DNA of 14,848 bases from Gammaproteobacteria bacterium (GTDB taxonomy: Bacteria > Pseudomonadota > Gammaproteobacteria > UBA9214). The position numbers and the translations under genes were made by a program. Position 1 is the first letter of the stretch, and every line of letters begins with the position of its first letter. The DNA lies in assembly GCA_030632175.1 (NCBI GenBank), contig DAOVVG010000036.1:1-14848 (forward strand), written 5' to 3'. The notes under the pieces were generated by a model. It was given only the letters and a program-made list of their open reading frames with translations, was not told where the DNA came from and did not search any database. Positions 6,128 to 14,749 of the stretch are shown here, piece after piece.

Positions 6128-7212
6128 AGTGAGACCGCCCGGGCAGCGCCTGTGACAGCAGGGATATTGCCCGGTTTTCCCTCAATACACTGCTTTGCCA
6201 GCCAGGCGAAGGCAGTTGCTTCTACCCAGTCGGGGCTGATGCCGTAGGCCGCCGTGGTTTCGACAGTCACACCCGGCAGGTTCGCTGCCAGCCGCTTCAT
6301 CAGCTGCCTGTTATGCACGCCGCCGCCGCAGACGATCAAACGTTTCGCGGTGCCGGCTTGCGACTGTATGGCCATCGAGACTGTCCGGGCGGTGAGTTCA
6401 CACAAGGTCGTCTGAATATTGTTCGCGTTGATGTCGTAATCCGCGGTGTACTGCAGCAGCCAGTCCGGATTGAAATACTCGCGTCCGGTGCTTTTGGGCG
6501 GCGCTGCCCGGAAGTAGGCATCAGCAAGCATGCGGTCAAGCAGCGCATCGTCGATCTGGCCCGATGCGGCCCAGTCACCATTTGCATCCATGGGTGATTG
6601 CAGATTTGTTCGTGCCCAGCTGTCCATCAGTGTATTGCCTGGCCCGGTATCAAAACCGCTGACCGGTAGGTCGGCGCCTGACGGCAGGATTGTTATATTC
6701 GCGATCCCGCCTATGTTCAAAATAACGCGGTTTTCAGTTTCGTTGGCGAAGACTGCCTGGTGAAAGGCCGGCACCAGCGGTGCGCCCTGTCCGCCTGCCT
6801 CGATATCAGCCCGGCGGAAGTCGGCAACAACATCAATCCCGGTGTGTCGGGCAATGATATCCGGATTGCCTATTTGCAGTGAATACGGTTCGGGTGCCCG
6901 GGGTTCGTGCCGAATGGTTTGTCCATGGCTGCCGATTGCCGTGACGTTTGCCGGTGTGACGCCGGTATTTGACAGTAGCTCGTTAGTCGCGGCAGCAAAC
7001 GTTTCACCAACTGCCACATCAATAGCAGTCAGATCCGTGTTCAGGGGTGCTTCAAGTCTGAGTGCGGCTTCCAGTTGCTGATGCAGTGCGGCAGGATACT
7101 TGTGGCTGTGCGTTGAAATAATATCTGGACGGGAGGATGTGAAGTCAACCAGTGCGGCATCAATGCCGTCCATGCTGGTGCCGGACATCAGTCCAATAAA
7201 AAGCTCTGCCAT
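6106..7212 (-). CDS. anmK: Anhydro-N-acetylmuramic acid kinase
   Basis: AnmK is a cytoplasmic murein-recycling kinase. It opens the 1,6-anhydro ring of anhydro-MurNAc and phosphorylates it with ATP to MurNAc-6-phosphate. The protein has 368 residues, the usual length. It opens with the family phosphate-binding signature GLMSGTSMDGIDAALVDF (residues 7-24). Further motifs are GSHGQTIRHEP (94-104), DFRRADIEAGGQGAPLVPAFH (131-151), NIGGIAN (166-172) and GFDTGPGNTLMD (186-197). Asp188 is, by analogy with the Pseudomonas enzyme, the likely catalytic base. CGGGVHNR further on belongs to the second ASKHA-type lobe. The start is ATG at 7210-7212, with no obvious Shine-Dalgarno sequence. It lies 50 bases downstream of the M23 peptidase on the same strand and is probably co-transcribed with it. 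Confidence 0.96.
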   Translation of the reverse strand: MAELFIGLMSGTSMDGIDAALVDFTSSRPDIISTHSHKYPAALHQQLEAALRLEAPLNTDLTAIDVAVGETFAAATNELLSNTGVTPANVTAIGSHGQTIRHEPRAPEPYSLQIGNPDIIARHTGIDVVADFRRADIEAGGQGAPLVPAFHQAVFANETENRVILNIGGIANITILPSGADLPVSGFDTGPGNTLMDSWARTNLQSPMDANGDWAASGQIDDALLDRMLADAYFRAAPPKSTGREYFNPDWLLQYTADYDINANNIQTTLCELTARTVSMAIQSQAGTAKRLIVCGGGVHNRQLMKRLAANLPGVTVETTAAYGISPDWVEATAFAWLAKQCIEGKPGNIPAVTGAARAVSLGQLSCH

Positions 7213-7262
7213 GTGCTAACGATTCGTGCTGATACCTGGATGTCAGTGTTGCAGGTGGAAGG

Positions 7263-8666
7263 TTAGTTGTTGCTGGCGAGCCGAACGTCGCGCACGGTGT
7301 CTATTTGCGCTATCAGATTGCCGGCCTTCTCGTTAAAGTCGGCTATGTATTTCTTGTTCAGCGGGTCAGCGCCCGGCAGTTTTACCTTGAGCGGGTCACG
7401 GTGTGCACCGTTAATCCGGAATTCATAATGCAGGTGCGGGCCGGTTGCCAGGCCAGAGCTGCCAACGTAGCCGATAGTCTGTCCCTGTTTGACCTTGCTG
7501 CCGGTCTTCAGGCCGCCACGGTACTTGGACATATGCGCATACAGTGTGCTGTAGCTGGATCCGTGCTGGATGACGATGGTGTTGCCATAACCGCCTTTTT
7601 TGCCGCGGTGCACAATCTTGCCGTTACCCGTGGCCTTGATCGGGGTGCCTCTTGACGCGGCATAGTCGACGCCTTTATGGGCGCGGATGCGATTCAGTAT
7701 GGGATGTTTACGTCCCAGGCTGAAACGTGAGCTGATACGGCTGAATTCAACAGGGCTGCGCAAAAATGTCTTGCGCATGCTCTTTCCATCCAGTGAGTAA
7801 AAGTCGGTTTTACCGCTGGCATCGGTGTAGCGAACTGCCTGGTAACGTTTGCCGTGGTTAACAAATTCTGCAGCGAGGATATTGCCATGGCCTATGCTTT
7901 CGCCATCAAGAAACAGCTCTTCATAAAGCACGGTGAACTGGTCACCCTTGCGAATGTCGAGTGCAAAATCAATATCCCAGGCAAAGATACTGGCCAGTTC
8001 CATGGTGAGGTTGTCTGACAGGTTTGCCTTTTGTCCGGCTACAAACAGTGAGCTGTCAATGATGCCGCTGGCACTTATTTGCCGGCGTTCGGGTGTCAGG
8101 TGGGTAGTGCTGATATTAAAGTCGTCACCCTCGTGGATGATTTCCAGGGTGCTGAGCTTGTCGACCTGGTAGGAGAGTTTGACCAGTCCCTTGCTGTCGC
8201 TGGTCATCAGGCGCAGGGTCTGGCCCGGATAGATTTTTTTCAGATTGTTGGCAGCGCCACCCTGTGCCAGCAGGTCATGCAATTGTCTGGGTGGAATGCC
8301 CACACGTGAAAAAATACCTGCAAGGCTGTCACCGGATTTGACCGTTACTTCATGCCACTGACCTTCAGTTATGTCTGGTCCGGCTGCTGGTGCGGAGAGT
8401 GCGTTAAGGCCGTCGATGTGATCATTGTCCGGATTGCCGGAAGCGGCTGCTTCTGCCGGGTTGGTAGCCGGGGCCGGTACCGTTAGCGGCAACGAAACAT
8501 GGCGCGTGGCTTCGGCGGGTTTGGGGTCTGCACCCCAGAGGACAATTGCTAAAACCACTGCTGTGCTGACGAGCAACAGATAGGCCGGGCGCAGCAGCGA
8601 TTGACGGGCATCCGTTTCAACTGGATGCGATTTAATGTCACGATTGAATATGGACTGATGATTCAC
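7263..8666 (-). CDS. Membrane-anchored M23 family murein endopeptidase (MepM-like)
   Basis: This is a cell-wall hydrolase of the LytM/M23 metallopeptidase type, 467 residues long, expected to cut peptide cross-links in the periplasm. Residues about 28-45 form one hydrophobic segment, a signal anchor. A Pro/Ala-rich linker follows, then a LysM/OapA-like region at about 105-153 (VKSGDSLAGIFSRVGIP to YPGQTLRL). A middle domain and a C-terminal M23 domain (about 325-430) complete it. The zinc ligands are intact: His330 and Asp334 in HKGVDYA, and His413 in HLHYE; His378 in YAHMS and His411 are the catalytic histidines. The architecture matches E. coli MepM (YebA). The start is GTG at 8664-8666 with AAGGAC at 8672-8677, 5 bases upstream. 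It is the first gene of a likely two-gene unit with anmK and diverges from tyrS. Confidence 0.93.
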   Translation of the reverse strand: MNHQSIFNRDIKSHPVETDARQSLLRPAYLLLVSTAVVLAIVLWGADPKPAEATRHVSLPLTVPAPATNPAEAAASGNPDNDHIDGLNALSAPAAGPDITEGQWHEVTVKSGDSLAGIFSRVGIPPRQLHDLLAQGGAANNLKKIYPGQTLRLMTSDSKGLVKLSYQVDKLSTLEIIHEGDDFNISTTHLTPERRQISASGIIDSSLFVAGQKANLSDNLTMELASIFAWDIDFALDIRKGDQFTVLYEELFLDGESIGHGNILAAEFVNHGKRYQAVRYTDASGKTDFYSLDGKSMRKTFLRSPVEFSRISSRFSLGRKHPILNRIRAHKGVDYAASRGTPIKATGNGKIVHRGKKGGYGNTIVIQHGSSYSTLYAHMSKYRGGLKTGSKVKQGQTIGYVGSSGLATGPHLHYEFRINGAHRDPLKVKLPGADPLNKKYIADFNEKAGNLIAQIDTVRDVRLASNN

Positions 8667-8692
8667 AGTAAGTCCTTGTATAAGTTTGGCAT

Positions 8693-8721
8693 AAGTTAAC
8701 GACTGGCCGCCTGCCGGTCAA
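8693..8721 (-). promoter_or_regulatory. Possible promoter of the M23 peptidase–anmK unit
   Basis: Reading the minus strand, TTGACC (8721-8716) is followed by a 17-base spacer and TAACTT (8698-8693). The -35 is good and the -10 is only partial. The start site would fall near 8686, about 20 bases before the GTG. The rest of the 187-base gap to tyrS (8667-8853) shows no gene, and I cannot name a clear tyrS promoter in it. Confidence 0.35.
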
Positions 8722-8853
8722 CTGTTTCTTCCTTATATATCGGTAACTGGATACCCGGACTTGAATGGCCTGGCAGGCGGTGACGGGGGGCTTATCAGGC
8801 GCTTCCGGTATGTTAATCTGTTCTAATACTGATTTTTACAGGGCGGTTTACTG

Positions 8854-10050
8854 ATGACGACGTTCGACGAACTGGCACAGATCAAGCGCGGGGCGCATGA
8901 AATTCTGGTCGAGGCCGAGCTGGTTGAGCGGCTGAAGGCCGGAAAATCCTTGCGTATCAAGGCCGGTTTTGATCCGACTGCGCCGGACCTGCATCTGGGA
9001 CATACAGTATTAATCAACAAGTTACGGCAATTCCAGACGCTTGGACACGAGGTATTATTCCTGATTGGCGACTTTACCGGCATGATTGGTGACCCGACCG
9101 GTAAAAACATCACCCGCAAGCCGTTGACGCGCGAGGATGTGCTGGCAAATGCAGCTACCTACGAGCACCAAATCTACAAGATACTGGACCCTGAAAAGAC
9201 CACGGTGATGTTCAATTCCCAGTGGATGGGCGGCATGAATGCGGCCGATCTGATCCAGATTGCCGCCAAGCATACCGTGGCGCGCATGCTGGAACGGGAC
9301 GATTTCAGCAAGCGTTATGCCGGTAATCAGCCGATTGCCATTCACGAGTTTCTGTACCCCCTGATACAGGGATACGACTCCGTGGTGATGAAGGCCGATG
9401 TAGAACTGGGTGGTACTGATCAGAAATTCAACTTGCTGGTAGGTCGGGAGCTGCAGAAACACTACGGACAAAAACCACAGGTAATTCTGACCATGCCTAT
9501 TCTGGAAGGGCTGGGCGGTGTGCAGAAGATGTCGAAGTCACTCGATAACTACATCGGTATCAGTGAGCCGGCCGATGAGATGTTCGGCAAGTTGATGTCC
9601 ATCTCTGATGATCTGATGTGGCGTTACTTCGAGTTACTCAGTTTCAGGCCGCTGGACGAGGTCGAGCAACTGAAACAGGACGTGCAGCAAGGCATGAATC
9701 CGCGTGATGCGAAGTTCCAGCTGGGACAGGAAATTGTGGCCCGCTTTCATGATCAGGCGGCAGCCGAAAGTGCGCAAGCCGCTTTCATTGCGCGTTTTCA
9801 GAAAGGGGCCATGCCGGATGAGATGCCGGAGCTGACCCTTGACGCCAACGGCGGCGAGATCAAGATTGCCAATTTACTGAAAGATGCCAGCCTGACCGGC
9901 AGTACCTCGGATGCCTTTCGGATGATCAAGCAGGGCGCTGTACGGGTAGATGGCGAGCGTATTACGGATAAGGGACTGTCGATCACAGCCGGTAATACGC
10001 ATGTTTTTCAGGTAGGAAAGCGCCGTTTTGCCCGGGTAACAGTTACCTAG
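8854..10050 (+). CDS. tyrS: Tyrosyl-tRNA synthetase (TyrZ-like class)
   Basis: This cytoplasmic class I aminoacyl-tRNA synthetase charges tRNA-Tyr with tyrosine using ATP. The protein has 398 residues. The Rossmann catalytic domain carries the HIGH-type signature HLGH at 47-50 and the KMSKS loop at 225-229. VELGGTDQKFNLLVGR (183-198) is a typical binding-pocket segment. The C-terminal region, about 335-398, is an S4-like RNA-binding domain (KQGAVRVDGERI). The length and the exact KMSKS sequence fit the TyrZ-like group found in Pseudomonas rather than the E. coli TyrS type, which has KFGKT. The ATG start is preceded by a loose AGGGCGG site. The stop is 46 bases before the adaptor protein start with no terminator between, so read-through into the efflux genes is likely. 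Confidence 0.97.
   Translation: MTTFDELAQIKRGAHEILVEAELVERLKAGKSLRIKAGFDPTAPDLHLGHTVLINKLRQFQTLGHEVLFLIGDFTGMIGDPTGKNITRKPLTREDVLANAATYEHQIYKILDPEKTTVMFNSQWMGGMNAADLIQIAAKHTVARMLERDDFSKRYAGNQPIAIHEFLYPLIQGYDSVVMKADVELGGTDQKFNLLVGRELQKHYGQKPQVILTMPILEGLGGVQKMSKSLDNYIGISEPADEMFGKLMSISDDLMWRYFELLSFRPLDEVEQLKQDVQQGMNPRDAKFQLGQEIVARFHDQAAAESAQAAFIARFQKGAMPDEMPELTLDANGGEIKIANLLKDASLTGSTSDAFRMIKQGAVRVDGERITDKGLSITAGNTHVFQVGKRRFARVTVT
10035..10047. repeat. 13-bp palindrome at the end of tyrS, upstream of the efflux operon
   Basis: GGTAAC-A-GTTACC is a perfect inverted repeat with 6-bp arms. It overlaps the last sense codons of tyrS and lies 50 bases before the start of the efflux adaptor gene. The position would suit an operator for a repressor such as a TetR-family protein, but no regulator is encoded in the window and the arms are short. 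Confidence 0.3.
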
Positions 10051-10083
10051 GCTGACCGGTTTCACTACTCCTTAAATATTTTT

Positions 10084-10090
10084 GAAGGAG
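10084..10090 (+). promoter_or_regulatory. Ribosome binding site deciding the adaptor protein start
   Basis: GAAGGAG is a near-ideal Shine-Dalgarno sequence, 6 bases before ATG 10097. It argues against the upstream in-frame TTG 10082, which would place the site inside the coding region. Confidence 0.8.
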
Positions 10091-10096
10091 CACTTG

Positions 10097-11362
10097 ATGT
10101 TGCGGGTAACGAAAAAACACAACAGTCCATCAGTAGTTCCCGTGTTGCTTGCCGTGTTGCTTGCCGGATGCGGCGACTCAAATACCTATGTTGAGCCGCC
10201 ACCGCCACAGGTAACTGTTGCAACGCCGGTCATCCAGGATGTGACCTCTTACCTTGAGTTTACCGGTACCACGGCTGCTATTGACCATGCAGAAGCGCGT
10301 GCGCGGGTAGCGGGTGTGCTTGAGAGTCTGCATTTTACACCGGGTACCTATGTGGAGCAGGGTGACCTCCTGTTTGTCATTGATCCAAGGCAATACGAGG
10401 CCGAGTTACAGGCGGCGGAAGCGGAACTTGCCGGCGCCAGGGCCGATGAGACACTGGCGCGCACGGAACTTGCCAGGGCTAAAGAGCTACACAAAAAGGG
10501 CGCTGGTCCGGAGTCGGATATTGTCAAGTGGCAGGGCCAGCTGGGTACTGCGCGGGCAGCCATTTTGCTTGCCGAGGCAAAGATCAAGAGTGCAGAACTG
10601 AATGTTGAATACACGCAGGTGGCAGCCCCCATCAGCGGACGGGTAGGCCGTGAGCAGGTCGATCTCGGCAACCTGGTGGGTAATGGTGAGGCAACGCTGC
10701 TCACCGAGATCACACGTTTCAATCCCATGTATGTGTACTTTAATCTTAATGAGCGGGATCTGCTGCGCGTGCTGGAGATGTACAAGGAAAAGGTACAGAA
10801 GGACGGGCTTGATACAAGGAGTGTGTACATTCAGGAGGCGGAATTACCTGTTTACATGGGGCTGGCCAATGAGGAGGGGTATCCCCATGAAGGTGTTTTC
10901 GAGTTTGCCGAATCCGGTGTTGATACGGGGACCGGGACCATGGAGCTGCGCGGTATTTTTGCAAATGATGACATTCCACCTAGCCTGCTCCCGGGGTTAT
11001 TCGCGCGCATCCGGGTTCCGGTAGTTAAGCGCGAGGACATGCTGCTGGTGTCGGAGCGTGCGGTTGCCCGGGACCAGGGCGGTGCCTATTTGCTGGTCAT
11101 CAGCAGCGAGAACAAGGTAGAGCGGCGCAGTGTCGTGACCGGCCAGTTAATTGATGGCCTCATTGTCATTAAAGAGGGATTGCGAAAGGACGATCGGGTG
11201 GTGGTGGAAGGCGTGCAGCGTGCCAGGCCCGGTCGCATGGTGACCCCGGAATCCATTGATATGTCGGCTCTCACCGCCAGCGCACGCAAGCAGGCGGCCG
11301 CTACGGCAAAGCCTGCTAATGGTGCATCGCCGGGCGCGCAGCAGACAGACAAACAGCAGTAA
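10097..11362 (+). CDS. RND efflux periplasmic adaptor lipoprotein (AcrA/MexA-like membrane fusion protein)
   Basis: This is the adaptor of a tripartite export pump, linking the inner-membrane RND transporter to an outer-membrane channel. From ATG 10097 it has 421 residues. Residues 1-24 form a lipoprotein signal ending in the lipobox LLAGC, so Cys25 should be lipidated. The residues after it are Gly-Asp-Ser, not the Asp at +2 of AcrA. The domain order is: membrane-proximal and lipoyl half (about 35-100), an Ala/Glu-rich alpha-helical hairpin (about 100-165, RQYEAELQAAEAELAGARAD onward), the second lipoyl half (YTQVAAPISGRVG), a beta-barrel ending LLPGLFARIRVPV, and a Gln/Ala-rich tail. It lies 46 bases after tyrS and 17 before the RND gene. 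No outer-membrane channel gene adjoins it. Confidence 0.93.
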   Translation: MLRVTKKHNSPSVVPVLLAVLLAGCGDSNTYVEPPPPQVTVATPVIQDVTSYLEFTGTTAAIDHAEARARVAGVLESLHFTPGTYVEQGDLLFVIDPRQYEAELQAAEAELAGARADETLARTELARAKELHKKGAGPESDIVKWQGQLGTARAAILLAEAKIKSAELNVEYTQVAAPISGRVGREQVDLGNLVGNGEATLLTEITRFNPMYVYFNLNERDLLRVLEMYKEKVQKDGLDTRSVYIQEAELPVYMGLANEEGYPHEGVFEFAESGVDTGTGTMELRGIFANDDIPPSLLPGLFARIRVPVVKREDMLLVSERAVARDQGGAYLLVISSENKVERRSVVTGQLIDGLIVIKEGLRKDDRVVVEGVQRARPGRMVTPESIDMSALTASARKQAAATAKPANGASPGAQQTDKQQ

Positions 11363-11379
11363 CAACAAGCGTCACTGAC

Positions 11380-14300
11380 ATGTTCTCGAAATTCTTCATC
11401 GAACACCCGATTTTTGCCAGTGTTATCTCGATCGTGATCGTGATTGCCGGCCTGGTGTCTGTTGGTCTGCTGCCAATCTCGCAATATCCGGAAATCACCC
11501 CGCCCACCGTCGAGGTGAAGGCCTCCTATCCGGGTGCGAATGCTGCGGTGGTCGCAGAGACCGTTGCTGCTCCCATCGAGCAGGAAGTGATCGGTGTAGA
11601 GAACATGATCTATATGTCTTCCGTCAGTGCCGGCGACGGTTCCTACACCCTGACCGTTACCTTTGAGGTGGGCACAGATCTGGATATGGCCAGTATCCTG
11701 GTGCAGAACCGGGTCACCCTGGCCGAACCGAAACTCCCGGAGGAAGTGAAGCGCCAGGGCGTTAATACCAAGAAAAAATCACCAAACATTATCCTTATCG
11801 CATCACTGTCTTCACCGGATGATCGCTACGACGAACTCTACATGAGCAACTATGCCACCCTGCGCATACGCGACACGCTCAGTCGTGTACCGGGTGTTGG
11901 TGATATCGCGATTTTTCCGGAAAGCGATTACAGCATGCGTATCTGGCTTGATCCCAGCCAGCTCAAGTCGCGCAGTCTCACCACAACAGAAGTTATCTCT
12001 GCCATTCGTGAGCAGAATATCCAGGTGGCTGCCGGACAGATCGGGCAGCCGCCGGTGCCTGCCGGGCAGAATTTTCAGTATGCCGTCAATGTGCTTGGCC
12101 GCCTCACGGATGTCGAGCAATTCGAGGACATTATCATCAAGACCGGTGAGGGCGGGCGTGTTACCCGGCTGAAAGATGTCGCGCGCATCGATCTGGGTGG
12201 CAAGACCTACGATATAACTTCCCGGCTGGATGGTGCGTCCTCGGCCAGTATCGCTGTTTACCAGCTGCCCGGCTCGAACGCACTGGATGTATCGAAACGG
12301 GTGCGTGCCGCCATGGAGGAGATGAGTGGCTATTTCCCCGAAGGTCTGGAATACACTGTTCCCTATGACACCACCGTGTTCGTGGATGCGTCGATCAAGC
12401 AGGTATACGTGACACTGGTTGAAGCTGCCTTGCTGGTGTTCCTGGTGCTGTTCCTGTTTCTGCAGGACTGGCGTGCCACCCTGATACCGGCAGTGACCAT
12501 ACCGGTATCGCTGATTGGCACCCTGGCCGTTATGCTGGCAATGGGTTTTTCACTCAATATGCTCACCCTGTTCGGGCTGGTACTGGCGATTGGTATTGTG
12601 GTGGATGACGCCATCGTGGTGGTCGAGGCCACGATAACCCACATGGAACAGGGGCTGGATTCAAGAGCAGCTGCCATCAAGGCGATGAGCGAGGTATCCG
12701 GGCCGGTCGTCGCCACGACCCTGGTGTTGCTGGCTGTTTTTGTCCCTGCCGCGTTTCTGCCCGGTATTACGGGTGAACTGTATCGCCAGTTTGCCCTGAC
12801 CATTGCCGTGGCCACGGTATTCAGCTCTATCAATGCACTGACCATGAGCCCTGCGCTGGCCGCACTGGTGCTGCGGTTGCCCCCAGAGAACAAGCATGCA
12901 TTTTTTCGCGGCTTCGACAAGCTGTTCAGTAAAGCAGAAAACGGTTACCTGAGTGTGGTCAAGGGCGCGGTGCGCCGCACGGCGCTGATGCTGTTACTTG
13001 CACTGGGCCTTGTAGGGTTTACCGGCTGGCAGTTTGTCAGTCTGCCCACGGGTTTTCTGCCGATCGAAGATCAGGGTTATATCCTGGTACATGTGCAACT
13101 CCCGGATGCCGCCTCGCAGGAACGGACCAATGAAGTGCTCGACAGGATCGATGCGGTAGTTAGCCAGACTGACGGCGTCGCGAACTGGGTCACGTTTGGC
13201 GGTTATAACCTGATCGATGGTACGGCGTCATCCAATGCTGCGATTGTGTTTGCAACCCTGACTCCCTGGGAAGAGCGTACCGGGCCTGAACTGCAGCAGG
13301 AGGTAATCCTGGCAAAAATGCAGGGACAGTTCAGCCAGATCCGGGAATCGATCATCTATGCCTTCCTGCCACCAGCTATCAGTGGCCTCGGGGTTGCCGG
13401 TGGTTTCCAGATACAGATTGAAGACCGGGGTGGTATCGGGCTGGATGAATTGAATGCCATGGTGCGGGAGATTATCCAGGATGGTAATGCGCAGACCGGT
13501 CTTGCCGGGCTGAATACCACCTTCCGGATTGATGTGCCCCAGCTATTTGCAGAAGTTGATCGTACCAAGGCCAAGACGCTTGGGATCCCGCTGAGTGAAG
13601 TCTTCGATACGTTGCAGGCTTATCTTGGCTCCGCGTACGTGAATGACTTTAACAAGTTCGGGCGTACCTGGCAGGTGATGGCGCAGGCCGACCATCAATT
13701 CCGCACCCGACCGGAAGATATTCGTAACCTGGATGTACGCAATGCCAGTGGTGATATGGTGCCGCTTGGTACCCTGATTGCGGTTGAGGAAACCGTAGGG
13801 CCTCAGACGATACTGCGTTACAACCTCTACCCGACGGCATCCATCACCGGTGAGGCGGCGCCTGGCTACAGTTCCGGACAGGCGCTGGAACTGATGGAGC
13901 AGCTTGCCGGCCAGAAGTTGCCAGCGTCCATGGGTTTCGAATGGACCGGCATGTCGTTTCAGGAGAAACAGGTTGGATCGGAAGCGATCATGGTGTTTGC
14001 GCTGGCCATTATTCTGGTGTTCCTGGTGTTGTCTGCCCAGTACGAGAGCTGGAGCAGTCCAGCGGCGGTGATCATGGTGGTACCGCTGGCAGTACTGGGT
14101 ACGGTGCTCGCCGTGATGATGAAGGGGGCTGATAACAACGTTTATACACAGATCGGCATTACCCTGTTGATTGGTCTCGCCAGCAAGAATGCCATCCTGA
14201 TTGTGGAGTTTGCCATGGCAGAGCGAGAAAAAGGCAAGAGCCTGTTTGATGCAGCTGTGGATGCCTCAAAGCTGCGTTTTCGGCCCATCCTGATGACCTC

Positions 14301-14511
14301 TATCGCATCTATTGCCGGTTTTATGCCTCTGGTGGTGGCTTCCGGGGCCGGTGCTGCCAGTCAGCAGGCTATCGGACTGGCCGTGGTTGGCGGGATGGCG
14401 GCGGCGACTGTGATGTCGTTAACCTTTACGCCAGTGTTCTATGTGGTTATGAAGCGTCTGGGTGAAAAAAAGGGTGAATTACCTGTAAAAGAGCCTGCTG
14501 CCGGGGATTGA
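11380..14511 (+). CDS. RND efflux pump, HAE1 family (AcrB/MexB-like inner-membrane transporter)
   Basis: This proton-driven trimeric transporter exports hydrophobic or amphiphilic compounds from the periplasm and inner-membrane leaflet. The 1043-residue length is typical of HAE1 pumps. There are twelve expected membrane helices in two homologous halves, each with a large periplasmic loop. The first loop runs about 30-335 and the second starts near 560. The N terminus MFSKFFIEHPIFASVISIVI matches the family. The proton-relay aspartates Asp409 and Asp410 lie in GIVVDDAIVVVE (TM4), and Lys936 in GLASKNAILIVEFA (TM10) matches AcrB Lys940. The gene starts 17 bases after the adaptor with little ribosome-site sequence, which suggests translational coupling. 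A TolC/OprM-type channel must be supplied from elsewhere. Substrate range cannot be read from the sequence. Confidence 0.96.
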   Translation: MFSKFFIEHPIFASVISIVIVIAGLVSVGLLPISQYPEITPPTVEVKASYPGANAAVVAETVAAPIEQEVIGVENMIYMSSVSAGDGSYTLTVTFEVGTDLDMASILVQNRVTLAEPKLPEEVKRQGVNTKKKSPNIILIASLSSPDDRYDELYMSNYATLRIRDTLSRVPGVGDIAIFPESDYSMRIWLDPSQLKSRSLTTTEVISAIREQNIQVAAGQIGQPPVPAGQNFQYAVNVLGRLTDVEQFEDIIIKTGEGGRVTRLKDVARIDLGGKTYDITSRLDGASSASIAVYQLPGSNALDVSKRVRAAMEEMSGYFPEGLEYTVPYDTTVFVDASIKQVYVTLVEAALLVFLVLFLFLQDWRATLIPAVTIPVSLIGTLAVMLAMGFSLNMLTLFGLVLAIGIVVDDAIVVVEATITHMEQGLDSRAAAIKAMSEVSGPVVATTLVLLAVFVPAAFLPGITGELYRQFALTIAVATVFSSINALTMSPALAALVLRLPPENKHAFFRGFDKLFSKAENGYLSVVKGAVRRTALMLLLALGLVGFTGWQFVSLPTGFLPIEDQGYILVHVQLPDAASQERTNEVLDRIDAVVSQTDGVANWVTFGGYNLIDGTASSNAAIVFATLTPWEERTGPELQQEVILAKMQGQFSQIRESIIYAFLPPAISGLGVAGGFQIQIEDRGGIGLDELNAMVREIIQDGNAQTGLAGLNTTFRIDVPQLFAEVDRTKAKTLGIPLSEVFDTLQAYLGSAYVNDFNKFGRTWQVMAQADHQFRTRPEDIRNLDVRNASGDMVPLGTLIAVEETVGPQTILRYNLYPTASITGEAAPGYSSGQALELMEQLAGQKLPASMGFEWTGMSFQEKQVGSEAIMVFALAIILVFLVLSAQYESWSSPAAVIMVVPLAVLGTVLAVMMKGADNNVYTQIGITLLIGLASKNAILIVEFAMAEREKGKSLFDAAVDASKLRFRPILMTSIASIAGFMPLVVASGAGAASQQAIGLAVVGGMAAATVMSLTFTPVFYVVMKRLGEKKGELPVKEPAAGD

Positions 14512-14586
14512 TTGCGCAGATTTTCAGGTTTGTTCCGGCTGGTTTCCGATAACATCAGCTGTCTGAAAGATTCTCTGTGGAAACTG

Positions 14587-14615
14587 TAGTCAGCACGGTC
14601 TTTCTGGGCTATACT
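14587..14615 (+). promoter_or_regulatory. Possible upstream rRNA operon promoter (P1-like)
   Basis: TAGTCA (14587-14592), a 17-base spacer and TATACT (14610-14615) form a plausible sigma-70 promoter. It lies 127 bases before the stronger promoter, a distance similar to the P1-P2 spacing of enteric rRNA operons. The -35 is imperfect, so this is tentative. Confidence 0.35.
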
Positions 14616-14683
14616 TTGTCGGCTGTCAACATTCAAAGGCGTGTCTTCCGGTATCAACCTCCGGGGGCTGCAAAAGCCGGCGA

Positions 14684-14742
14684 AAATATTTGTAAATATT
14701 TATGTTTTTTGGTGTTGACGGTACCGAAATCGCGCGTATAAT
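14684..14742 (+). promoter_or_regulatory. Strong rRNA operon promoter with A/T-rich upstream element
   Basis: The -35 element is TTGACG (14715-14720), then a 16-base spacer, then a consensus TATAAT (14737-14742). Transcription should start near 14750. Two copies of AAATATTT (14684-14691 and 14694-14701) are phased by 10 bases and lie in an A/T-rich tract running to the -35, as expected of an UP element contacted by the RNA polymerase alpha subunit. The discriminator after the -10 (TTGCGCTC) is C/G-rich, typical of promoters under stringent control. Confidence 0.85.
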
Positions 14743-14749
14743 TTGCGCT

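Noticed and set aside
12363..12920. 185-codon minus-strand open frame inside the RND gene
   Set aside because: It is a Ser/Thr/Ala-rich antisense frame of a membrane-protein region, with no ribosome site or family match.
14661..14680. GGCT/AGCC hairpin upstream of the rRNA promoter, as a terminator of the RND operon
   Set aside because: Only four contiguous base pairs form before a 3-base bulge, and the T-rich stretch lies too far downstream and belongs to the promoter's upstream element.
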